A DNA stretch of 63,933 nucleotides. Origin: an uncultured Flavobacteriales bacterium. Its GTDB lineage: Bacteria > Bacteroidota > Bacteroidia > Flavobacteriales_E > Vicingaceae. Both the position numbers and the translations under genes were made by a program. The notes under the pieces were generated by a model that saw only the letters and a program-made list of their open reading frames with translations, did no database searches and was not told where the DNA came from. Location: assembly GCA_905479995.1 (NCBI GenBank), contig CAJQON010000005.1, positions 1 through 63,933 on the forward strand, given 5' to 3'. Shown one piece after another: positions 38,683-46,942 of this stretch (its first letter is position 1; each line of letters starts with the position of its first letter).

Positions 38683-41600
38683 TTAGAAGAAAGCTCTAAC
38701 CTGAACTCCTGCGGTATGAATTACTGGAGAATTATCTGAAACCCTACCATTATAATTAATACTTAACTGCATGTGCTGTGATAAATTTTGCTGGTAATTA
38801 AATTCCCAAGTCATATTAGTTCCTTCTTGCAAACCCTCCATCATTTCATAAGCTAAGGCTGTATTTGTAGTGACAGAAAATTCATTATCAATAACACTAA
38901 AAGTGGCTCTAAAACTTCCTTTTGTTGCCACATTATACCTTAACTCGCCTCCTACTGTTTGACTAATTAATTCTTCACCACCAAAATCAACTCTATTGGT
39001 TTTTTCTTGATAATTATAAAATACACTCGCTCTAAATTTTAAGTTTGGCTGAATACTAAACTTTGGCTCAGCTTCATACCGTTTTAGCACATAATTTCTA
39101 CTGGTAAAAAATTCAGAAAAACTTGACTTTTCTCCATTTACTGCCAACATAGTTAAGGTGTATACTCGAGTTATATTCCACCTCGATTTAAGGGTTCTAT
39201 TTACATTTTGACGAGCTTCTACTCCATTGGTCAATAAAGATCTATCTCTATTGTCTTGGTATGTAAAATCGGTTCCAAATTTAGTTCCTGTTCTATTAAA
39301 ATAAATAGTATTTAAAAACCCCAAATTTAACGTCACCAAACTGCTATCTGCAATGTCTCCAACAAAAGGATTATAGTATTCATCTTTTTCAGAAACTTTT
39401 CTACTAATTCTATAATTGGTTCGGTTAGAAAATCTAGAAACCATTTTTTTTACACCCTTTTTATTTGCCCACTTGGTTTCTGGTCTTAAAAATAATCCTT
39501 GATTAAATTGGTTGGTATAAGTTCTAACATAATTATTAGTTGGTGTAAATATTTTAATAAAATTAGCCTGATCTTGAAAAGCCGCAATATCAAATTCATT
39601 TAAATCTTTTACTCCATTCCCATTAACATCACCAATATAAGCATGAGTTCCTTGGCCGGTTTGAACCTCCAAATACGAAAATTCTTTTTTCACTTCTAAT
39701 CCAGATCCAATCTCATAATAGGTATTAGAAGTAATGGCATTTTTTAAAAATTTTGCGACATATTCTACTCGAGCTAAAACATTTTCTTCGGGTTTTAAAC
39801 CGGATAATGAATTAGATATAATATCTAACTTACGATAGGTAAGTTTAGTTCTAAACTTATGATTCTTACTCTTTATTAAACCCAAAGAAAAGCTTACATC
39901 TTCAGCCCTTGTAGCCAAGCTAAAATCATTTAATGTTGGCACATTATCCTCACGTTGCTTATAACTAATTCTAAAATTATTAACTGTTGAGTCGGCACTA
40001 CCAAAAAACACTTCATAAATGCTAAAATCAAAACTATTGGTTAAAAGAGAATCGGAAGATTGGCTTGTAAAAAACCTGTTTTGTTCTACCTCTTCACTAA
40101 CACCAAGTTTAAACCATTTTATAATTTTAGAAACAGTTCCTTTATGCCTAATAAACTCTGTATTATTAACTCCTTTAGTTGTTAAATAACTTGCTGCACC
40201 ATCTAAAACAAAACCTTTCCATTTGTAAGCTCCTATCACCGAATTTTTTAATCCTTCATATTCACCAATATTTTGTAAAACACCAACCTCATAATTTAAG
40301 TTAGCCACATTCTTTTTCTCAATACCCGTAAAAATATTAGCTACGTGTTGGTTAGATAAAAATCTAGTATTACTAATGTTCCAATCTCTTTCAAACTCAA
40401 CAGTTCTAAAACGCTCTAGAGCCGTAAATTTATTTTCAATAAACTCATAACCAGAACCAATTTTAAATTTCCAAGGCTCTTTAGCTTTTCCCAATTTAAT
40501 TTTATTGTATGAATTAACTTTTAAGGCATAGCCAACATCATCATCACTATCTTTATCGGAAAATGTATTAATATCGTTATTAGAAATAGCACCTTCCCAT
40601 GTCACAAAAGATTCTTTAGTAAAATTGTATTGTCCACCAAACGTTGCCATTTGCTTCGTTTTAGGAGTCACCAATAAAATTACTGGTTCATATTCTCCCT
40701 GAGGAATACCATTTATTGGTGCAATCCATTCGTAAACTTTCCCATTGGCTGAACTCTGAATTTGTATGTAATTTCCTTTTCCAGGACCCAAGTACGAAAA
40801 GCCCAATTGATAAATAGCACTATCAGGATTGGTAGAATATACAAAGACAGTATCAAAACCCAATGAATCTATTAAGGCATACAAAACAATGTTTTCAGAA
40901 AAATCTACTTGAGAAATATTTCGAACAATTGCCTGATCCAAACTATCTCCTATATTAGAAAGTAACAATTTATCGCTGTCTGTTAATTCTTGTTGTAAAG
41001 GCTGATTTTTAGCATCTTGCTCAGAATACACATTTAATCTCAACTTCAATTTTTTACTATTATAATCTGTCCCATAATGTATTAAAGATCTAGTATAATT
41101 CTTATCTGAATATTGAAATTCGGCAACAATTCTCGAATCTTTTGTAATTAGTTTATTTGCCGTAAATACCAATTCAGCTGTATTATAGTCTATAACATAG
41201 TCAAATTCATTTCCTCGTTTCATTAACTTTCCGTCAACATATACTTTTTCTGTACCCGACAATATAATTACAAAGGTTTCACTTTCGGCACCAACTAATC
41301 TATAAGGTCCCTGATTTCCTTCTATTCCTTGAATTTTGTTTCGAGCAAATTTACCCTTAGATACTGCAGCACTAATTGTTGGTTTTATAACATTAAAATG
41401 ATCTCTCCCATTCGGTTTTATGTCCATCTTAAAGCTACCTCCTTTCACTTTCTTATTAAAGTTCATAAAATAACTTTTAGGTCTTTGCATATAAAAATCA
41501 CCCGCAGTTAACTCCCAATCATCACCATATAATTGTATAAATACCCTATCAAACTCTTGCAGTTGTTGTGTATTACCATCGGCCTGAATAGGAATATTAT

Positions 41601-42144
41601 CATCTGAAATACTTGCCAAAATATTTATCGTATTACTTAAACGTCCAGACAATTGGAGGCTTAAACTTGAGTTTACAGAAAGATCTTGATTATTTCCCAT
41701 AAGCACTCCTCTAGAAATACTTCCACTTTTATTCAATCCATTTAAATGAAAAATATCTTCAGGTTCATGAGTATACTCCAATAAAAAAGGGTTTTTTACT
41801 GGTTTTTTTCTATCATCAACAATAGCCGTTTGTTTATGGGCAACACTTTTCTCAAACGAGTACCGAAACACACGATATTTAATCCTTACAACCTTCAATT
41901 TCAACATAGGATCATTCACTATAAAATGTCCTTTTGAATAATCAACTTCATACCTTCCAGGAGAAACAAGATTACCATTAATAAAAACAATTTCAGATCC
42001 GGGTATAACACTTAAACTATCTAATAAAACCGTGTCTGAACTAATCAACAATGCCTTTTCTTTTAAATTGCTAATATCCTGACCACTAGCACTGATAGAA
42101 TAGCACAAAAGCACCAAAAGTAATATGTGTAATTTAAATTTCAA
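38683..42144 (-). CDS. Large outer-membrane beta-barrel protein of unknown function
   Basis: A 1153-residue protein with a signal peptide (LHILLLVLLCYSISASGQ), an N-terminal region with SISRGVLMGNNQDLSVNSSL and IPIQADGNTQQLQEFDRVFI (about 140-200), and a long run of alternating beta strands ending in VRAFF. The GNNQ and DGNTQQLQEFD segments resemble, from memory, parts of the SprA gliding/T9SS translocon family, but this protein is half as long. It includes an EF-hand-like DVNGNGVKDLNEFD (about 840). Outer-membrane location is likely. It stands alone. Confidence 0.72.
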   Translation of the reverse strand: MKFKLHILLLVLLCYSISASGQDISNLKEKALLISSDTVLLDSLSVIPGSEIVFINGNLVSPGRYEVDYSKGHFIVNDPMLKLKVVRIKYRVFRYSFEKSVAHKQTAIVDDRKKPVKNPFLLEYTHEPEDIFHLNGLNKSGSISRGVLMGNNQDLSVNSSLSLQLSGRLSNTINILASISDDNIPIQADGNTQQLQEFDRVFIQLYGDDWELTAGDFYMQRPKSYFMNFNKKVKGGSFKMDIKPNGRDHFNVIKPTISAAVSKGKFARNKIQGIEGNQGPYRLVGAESETFVIILSGTEKVYVDGKLMKRGNEFDYVIDYNTAELVFTANKLITKDSRIVAEFQYSDKNYTRSLIHYGTDYNSKKLKLRLNVYSEQDAKNQPLQQELTDSDKLLLSNIGDSLDQAIVRNISQVDFSENIVLYALIDSLGFDTVFVYSTNPDSAIYQLGFSYLGPGKGNYIQIQSSANGKVYEWIAPINGIPQGEYEPVILLVTPKTKQMATFGGQYNFTKESFVTWEGAISNNDINTFSDKDSDDDVGYALKVNSYNKIKLGKAKEPWKFKIGSGYEFIENKFTALERFRTVEFERDWNISNTRFLSNQHVANIFTGIEKKNVANLNYEVGVLQNIGEYEGLKNSVIGAYKWKGFVLDGAASYLTTKGVNNTEFIRHKGTVSKIIKWFKLGVSEEVEQNRFFTSQSSDSLLTNSFDFSIYEVFFGSADSTVNNFRISYKQREDNVPTLNDFSLATRAEDVSFSLGLIKSKNHKFRTKLTYRKLDIISNSLSGLKPEENVLARVEYVAKFLKNAITSNTYYEIGSGLEVKKEFSYLEVQTGQGTHAYIGDVNGNGVKDLNEFDIAAFQDQANFIKIFTPTNNYVRTYTNQFNQGLFLRPETKWANKKGVKKMVSRFSNRTNYRISRKVSEKDEYYNPFVGDIADSSLVTLNLGFLNTIYFNRTGTKFGTDFTYQDNRDRSLLTNGVEARQNVNRTLKSRWNITRVYTLTMLAVNGEKSSFSEFFTSRNYVLKRYEAEPKFSIQPNLKFRASVFYNYQEKTNRVDFGGEELISQTVGGELRYNVATKGSFRATFSVIDNEFSVTTNTALAYEMMEGLQEGTNMTWEFNYQQNLSQHMQLSINYNGRVSDNSPVIHTAGVQVRAFF

Positions 42145-42169
42145 CAGGATAAATATAAAGCCTAACCTA

Positions 42170-42177
42170 CAAAGATA
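42170..42177 (-). promoter_or_regulatory. Candidate -7 box for the large beta-barrel gene
   Basis: The minus strand reads TATCTTTG, a perfect TAnnTTTG, 25 nt before the start codon at 42144. No good TTG lies at -33. Confidence 0.45.
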
Positions 42178-42354
42178 CGATTTGTAAAAAAGGAATAGTT
42201 AAACTCTTAATGGCACTTAATAATTGTACCCATTTCACCAATAAGGTCAACTAATGTCGACAAACAACCATAATTAAACATTATCTTTCACTCCATTATC
42301 GCAAAATGGGCAACACTTTCCTCTGTTTTAGTTAGGAAATTCTGCCCGAATAGT

Positions 42355-42362
42355 TATATTTG
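42355..42362 (+). promoter_or_regulatory. Candidate -7 box for the peptide-binding lipoprotein gene
   Basis: TATATTTG matches TAnnTTTG exactly, 29 nt before ATG at 42392; TTA rather than TTG sits at the -33 position. Confidence 0.45.
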
Positions 42363-42391
42363 TACTTAGCTTAAAATTTATCAAAAAAAAT

Positions 42392-44134
42392 ATGAAAAAG
42401 TTAATCTACTTATTTATTGGTGCTGCAGTTATACTATCTAGTTGTGGAGGATCAAAAACTGAAGATCAAAAAAACACAGCAATTGCTAAAGGCGATGTAA
42501 AATATGGTGGCGTTTTTAAAATGAACGAAACCGAGGATTTTAAGAGTTTATACCCGCTAAACGTTACCATGGCATTGGAACAACGAATTGCAAATCAACT
42601 TTTTGAAGGTCTAGTTCAATTAAATCAAGAAGATTTAAGCATTGTTCCTGGTCTTTCTGATACATGGGAAATTAATGATGATGCTACTGAATATGTTTTT
42701 CACATTAGAAAAGGTGTAATGTTTCATGACAACACTTGCTTTGAAGGTGGAACTGGAAGAGAATTAAAAGCACAAGATTTTAAATATTGTTTTGATAGAA
42801 TTGCTGTAAGCGACCCTAGCAATCAAATGTATTGGTTATTTAAAGACAAAGTTAAAGGAGCTAATGAATACCACGATTCAGCTAAAAACGGAAAACCTCT
42901 TGAAGGCGGTATTTCTGGAGTTACTGTTGTTGACGACTACACCATAAAAATTGAATTAAATTATTCTTTTGCTGGATTCTTAAACATTATAAGTCACAAC
43001 GCTTGTCAGGTTTATCCTAAAGAAGCTGTAGATACTTACGGTGCAGAAATTAGAATTAACTGTGTAGGTACAGGTCCATTTAAAGTAAACAAAATTAAAG
43101 AAGGTGAAACTGTAATTTTAGGTAGAAACACCAACTACTGGAAATCTGATAAACTAGGAAATAAACTACCTTATTTAGATGGTCTTAAGTTTTCATTTAA
43201 CAAAGAGAAAAAAGCTGAATTGCTAGAATTTAAAAAAGGGAACCTTGATTTAGTTTTTAGACTTCCTTTAGAAATGATTAGCGATGTTGTTGGTGAATTA
43301 AATGATGCACAAAAAGGTGGTAATAGACCTTATGTTATGCAAGTTGTTCCAGCCTTAAGTGTATATTACTTAGGTTTACAACACAAACTTCCTCCTTTTG
43401 ACAATGTTGATGTAAGAAGAGCTTTTAACTATGCTGTTGATAGAGAATCTATTGTTACTTACACACTACAAGGAGAAGGAAGAGCTGCAACACATGGTAT
43501 TGTACCTCCATTTAAAGGCTACGATTTTGAAAACGTAAAAGGATATGAATATTCTCCAGAAAAAGCAAAAGAGCACTTAAAAGCTGCTGGATATCCAAAT
43601 GGAGCTGGTTTTCCAGAAATAACACTACAAATTAATCCAGGTGGTGGAGACAGAAACGTTCAAATTGCTGAAGTTGTTCAAAAAATGTTGAACGAAAACT
43701 TAGGGATTAATGTAAAGATTGAACAAATGCAGTTTGCTCAGCACTTAGAAAATCTTGAAACAGGAAAAGCTACATTTTGGAGAGCTGGATGGATTGCAGA
43801 TTATCCAGATCCAGAAAACTTCTTAAACCTTTTATATGGTGGACATGTACCTGCTGACATTGAAACGAAAGCATACATCAATGCAATGCGATACCAAAGC
43901 CCTAAATTTGATTCTGTTTTCAACTCCGCTTTAAGAGAAATTGACGATGTAAAACGTTTTGATTTATTCCGTCAGGCAGATCAAATTGCAATTGATGACG
44001 CTGCAATTATGCCAATTTTTTACGATGAAAATACAAGATTAATTCAGGTATATGTTAAAAACTTCCCTTCCAATGCAATGGAGTATAGAGATATGAGTGA
44101 AGTTTACTTTGACCATGATGAAGATTCAGAATAA
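42392..44134 (+). CDS. ABC transporter substrate-binding lipoprotein, family 5 (peptide type)
   Basis: A 580-residue lipoprotein with lipobox LSSC (Cys19) and the two-lobed family 5 pattern of DppA/OppA: GGVFKMNETEDFKSLYPLN, LEQRIANQLFEGLV, FHDNTCFEGGTGRELKAQDF, NCVGTGPFKVNKIKEGE and VRRAFNYAVDRESIV. It should bind oligopeptides or similar ligands in the periplasm and deliver them to an inner-membrane permease. No permease or ATPase gene is adjacent, as is common when the subunits are scattered. A perfect terminator follows. Confidence 0.92.
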   Translation: MKKLIYLFIGAAVILSSCGGSKTEDQKNTAIAKGDVKYGGVFKMNETEDFKSLYPLNVTMALEQRIANQLFEGLVQLNQEDLSIVPGLSDTWEINDDATEYVFHIRKGVMFHDNTCFEGGTGRELKAQDFKYCFDRIAVSDPSNQMYWLFKDKVKGANEYHDSAKNGKPLEGGISGVTVVDDYTIKIELNYSFAGFLNIISHNACQVYPKEAVDTYGAEIRINCVGTGPFKVNKIKEGETVILGRNTNYWKSDKLGNKLPYLDGLKFSFNKEKKAELLEFKKGNLDLVFRLPLEMISDVVGELNDAQKGGNRPYVMQVVPALSVYYLGLQHKLPPFDNVDVRRAFNYAVDRESIVTYTLQGEGRAATHGIVPPFKGYDFENVKGYEYSPEKAKEHLKAAGYPNGAGFPEITLQINPGGGDRNVQIAEVVQKMLNENLGINVKIEQMQFAQHLENLETGKATFWRAGWIADYPDPENFLNLLYGGHVPADIETKAYINAMRYQSPKFDSVFNSALREIDDVKRFDLFRQADQIAIDDAAIMPIFYDENTRLIQVYVKNFPSNAMEYRDMSEVYFDHDEDSE

Positions 44135-44154
44135 TAATTTACATTCAGTTGTTC

Positions 44155-44190
44155 AAAAGCCTTTCGAAAAATTTCGAAAGGCTTTTTTAT
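44155..44190 (+). terminator. Intrinsic terminator
   Basis: AAAAGCCTTTCGAAA and TTTCGAAAGGCTTTT form a 15-bp perfect stem with a 2-nt apex and a T-run, 20 bases after the stop of the substrate-binding protein. Confidence 0.92.
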
Positions 44191-44200
44191 TTTATGTTGC

Positions 44201-44220
44201 TTTGTAATCATAATTACAAA
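44201..44220 (+). promoter_or_regulatory. Perfect inverted repeat directly before a start codon
   Basis: TTTGTAATCATAATTACAAA is an 8-bp perfect inverted repeat with a 4-nt centre, ending two bases before ATG at 44223. It also overlaps a candidate -7 box (TTGCTTTG, 44197-44204). It may be an operator, or a leader hairpin next to the start codon. Confidence 0.45.
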
Positions 44221-44222
44221 CT

Positions 44223-45185
44223 ATGCGCATTTTTATTACTGCAATCATATTAACCATAACTGCTTTTGGCAGTAAGTCTCAAATACTAGACATTAACCAA
44301 CCGCTATTTAGTGATGAACCTTTTTTTAACGCTAACTTTATTAAACGAAACAACATAAAATCAATAACTGGGTCAATTTCATCAAAAAAAGTGCGTGACA
44401 TAATAAGAACTAAAGGTTTAGATTATTTCTATGCCTTTAATAAAAATGGAACGTTAAAAACCCAATTATCCTCCCATTTTGCAAGCGGCCTTAAAGACTC
44501 TACCACTGTTGCATATCAATACAACAATAAAGGATTACTCTCTGTTAAGCGTAAAAACGATAGTTATGGATTTTTTTCATACAACTACAAGTACAATGAC
44601 AATGATTTAATAGTGCTGCAAACATATTGCAGAGATGAAAACAAGCATAAATCTAAGAGTGTCTTTGAAATAAAAAAACAATACATTATTTCTACAGACA
44701 GTTTTTCATATCAACAACACGATACTTCACAAACTAAAAAATATTTCTATAACGCTTATAAAAAAGTTTACAAAGAGCAAACCAACTACTATAATCAATA
44801 CGGATACCTTACAGAAGAATACACCAAATTTATTATAGGTAACAACAAAAAAAAAATTACTTATGAATATGATGAGTATGGACGAATTTTTAAAAAGCAT
44901 ACCTACACCAGTATTGCACAAGACAAAAAAACAACTGAAACATTTACCTATGATAAAGTAGGAAATGTACTTGACATTAAAATATTCAACAACAACGAAC
45001 ACATAACAACCAAACAGTTTTTGTACGACAACAAAACAATGCTACTTACCGCACAAATTATACAAGATATTGCATCTCAATACCTAAGAATTTTACAATA
45101 TGATTACTCTTTTTATGATGGAACCTCCAACTTTAGTTCATCAAAATCAATTGTTGACACAAGCCAAATAGAAGGCTCTGAATAA
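44223..45185 (+). CDS. Secreted YD-repeat-like protein
   Basis: A 320-residue protein with a signal peptide (MRIFITAIILTITAFGSKSQ) and repeated tyrosine/aspartate turn motifs resembling RHS/YD repeats (YEYDEYGRIFKKHTYT, FTYDKVGNVLDIKIF, YQYNNKGLLSVKRKN). Such beta repeats build open scaffolds in secreted proteins; here there are only a few units and no toxin domain. There is no T9SS sorting domain, so it is probably periplasmic or outer-membrane associated. The function is unknown. Confidence 0.7.
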   Translation: MRIFITAIILTITAFGSKSQILDINQPLFSDEPFFNANFIKRNNIKSITGSISSKKVRDIIRTKGLDYFYAFNKNGTLKTQLSSHFASGLKDSTTVAYQYNNKGLLSVKRKNDSYGFFSYNYKYNDNDLIVLQTYCRDENKHKSKSVFEIKKQYIISTDSFSYQQHDTSQTKKYFYNAYKKVYKEQTNYYNQYGYLTEEYTKFIIGNNKKKITYEYDEYGRIFKKHTYTSIAQDKKTTETFTYDKVGNVLDIKIFNNNEHITTKQFLYDNKTMLLTAQIIQDIASQYLRILQYDYSFYDGTSNFSSSKSIVDTSQIEGSE

Positions 45186-45247
45186 AGCGATCGTAACAGA
45201 TTTATAGCAATTCACCCAAGAGTTCTGTATATTTGAAGACAGGCAAT

Positions 45248-46849
45248 ATGCGTTATTTCATCCTAAATATCATTCTCTTCTTAAGCCTTAGCATAGCTGC
45301 TAAAGGAAAAAGCAATACTATAACCAGAGAAGATGTAAAAGATGATATTATAGATACCAACATAATTGATGCAAAACTATATCAACGACAAGGTAAGGCG
45401 GAGGAATCGCTCAAAAAAGGGCTAGAAGTATTGTCATCAGCAATTCAACTAACTCCAAAAGACAGCTTTCATATCTACAGCATATTAGCGAGTGGATTTT
45501 CAGCTATAAATGTTCATGAAACAGCATTTGAACATGCCAACAAATCTGCTAAAATACTAGCACGAATAAGCAACAACAAAGCAGCTGCAGCAGCATGGAT
45601 GCCCAAATACTGTATTGCTGCAAAACAATACACTTTGGCCATAAAGTATCTAAAACTAGACCTTGAAAATTGCTCAAAAACTACTAATACCCATAAGCTA
45701 CTCCGCCTCTACAATGACATTGGTTTTATTTACTATAAAAACCACCAACAAGACTCTTCTATTCATTATTACCTTAAAGTAATTGAATACGAACCGGACA
45801 GCAAAAGACCAATAGTAGGCGTTACCACAGGCAATTTAGGAATGATCTATTTTGACAATGCCGACTACAAAAAAGCCATCAAATACCTACAAATTGATGT
45901 AGAAATAAGCAAAGGAAAAGTCTGGGAATCCTATTGCAATGCAATGAATGGAATTGCAGATTGTCATTATCAACTGGGCAATTACTCTAAAGCAAACAAA
46001 GTGGTTGTTGAATTATTAGCAAGCAACAAACAAAGTGACAGATCATTAATTAAAAGCTATAAGCTACTTGCCAATATTTATCAAAAAACAAACCAAGAAG
46101 CCAAAAGCGCCCGTTATTTAAGAAAATATTACGCATTAGAAGAGGCCTTACGTAAAAAACAAGCCCCAAAATCGGATATGGCCAAACAAATTGCAGACTA
46201 TAAACTAAAATCTATTCAGTTAAATCTAAAACTCGCCAACAACGAGGTTAAACTTTTGGATGCACAATTAACCTCCGAAGCACTACAAAACAAAATGTAT
46301 CTCTTCATTCTCATTATGATTATACTTGCCATTACTATGGCAATAATATACTACAACACTAGGCAACGAAAAAATAAAGCAATACATCAGTTAGAGAGCG
46401 ACTTGCTTTCTGCTGAGCTAAAAAACAAGCAGAGTGATTTAGTTAATTTCAGTACCAACCTTAGCTATAAGAGAAAATTTATAAATGACCTGCAAGATAA
46501 GCTGAAGCAACTACAAAATAGCTCTCAAGAAGATTTGGATAAAAACTTAACCTTATTAATTAGGGAGTTAAACAGTTATGAAAATTCTGATAAAGGAGTA
46601 GAAACCATCCAAGCAGATATGGACAAAGTAAACAGTTCTTTTTTCAACAAATTGGGCGAAAAATTTCCTGCACTCACCCAAAACGAAAAAGAATTGTGTG
46701 GCCTTTTTATGTTAAAACTTTCTTCTAAAGATATTGCAACCATAAGAAGTGTTTCTGTTGGCGCTATAAAAAAGGCACGCCACAGGATACGAAAAAAATT
46801 ACCCATTAATGAGAGTGAAGAAATCATCACTTTTCTAGAGAACCTATAA
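45248..46849 (+). CDS. TPR sensor-like protein with membrane helix and HTH C-terminus
   Basis: A 533-residue protein, start at ATG 45248 (MRYFILNIILFLSLSIAAKG signal), with tetratricopeptide repeats (about 40-300; DIGFIYYKNHQQDSSIHYY, GNLGMIYFDNADYKKAIKY), one membrane helix (MYLFILIMIILAITMAIIYYN, about 350), a coiled coil and a C-terminal LuxR-type helix-turn-helix (LTQNEKELCGLFMLKLSSKDIA, then VSVGAIKKARHRIRKKL). This is a known Bacteroidota architecture in which periplasmic TPRs are linked to a cytoplasmic DNA-binding domain. It may regulate nearby T9SS genes, but that is inference. Confidence 0.85.
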   Translation: MRYFILNIILFLSLSIAAKGKSNTITREDVKDDIIDTNIIDAKLYQRQGKAEESLKKGLEVLSSAIQLTPKDSFHIYSILASGFSAINVHETAFEHANKSAKILARISNNKAAAAAWMPKYCIAAKQYTLAIKYLKLDLENCSKTTNTHKLLRLYNDIGFIYYKNHQQDSSIHYYLKVIEYEPDSKRPIVGVTTGNLGMIYFDNADYKKAIKYLQIDVEISKGKVWESYCNAMNGIADCHYQLGNYSKANKVVVELLASNKQSDRSLIKSYKLLANIYQKTNQEAKSARYLRKYYALEEALRKKQAPKSDMAKQIADYKLKSIQLNLKLANNEVKLLDAQLTSEALQNKMYLFILIMIILAITMAIIYYNTRQRKNKAIHQLESDLLSAELKNKQSDLVNFSTNLSYKRKFINDLQDKLKQLQNSSQEDLDKNLTLLIRELNSYENSDKGVETIQADMDKVNSSFFNKLGEKFPALTQNEKELCGLFMLKLSSKDIATIRSVSVGAIKKARHRIRKKLPINESEEIITFLENL

Positions 46850-46942
46850 ACAAGTGATCAGTCCCCTCATTGTCTCCCCATAAATTTTTAGTACATCAGT
46901 AGAGTTTAGTTGTTTTGTAATAACTAATAAGCTACTACCACA

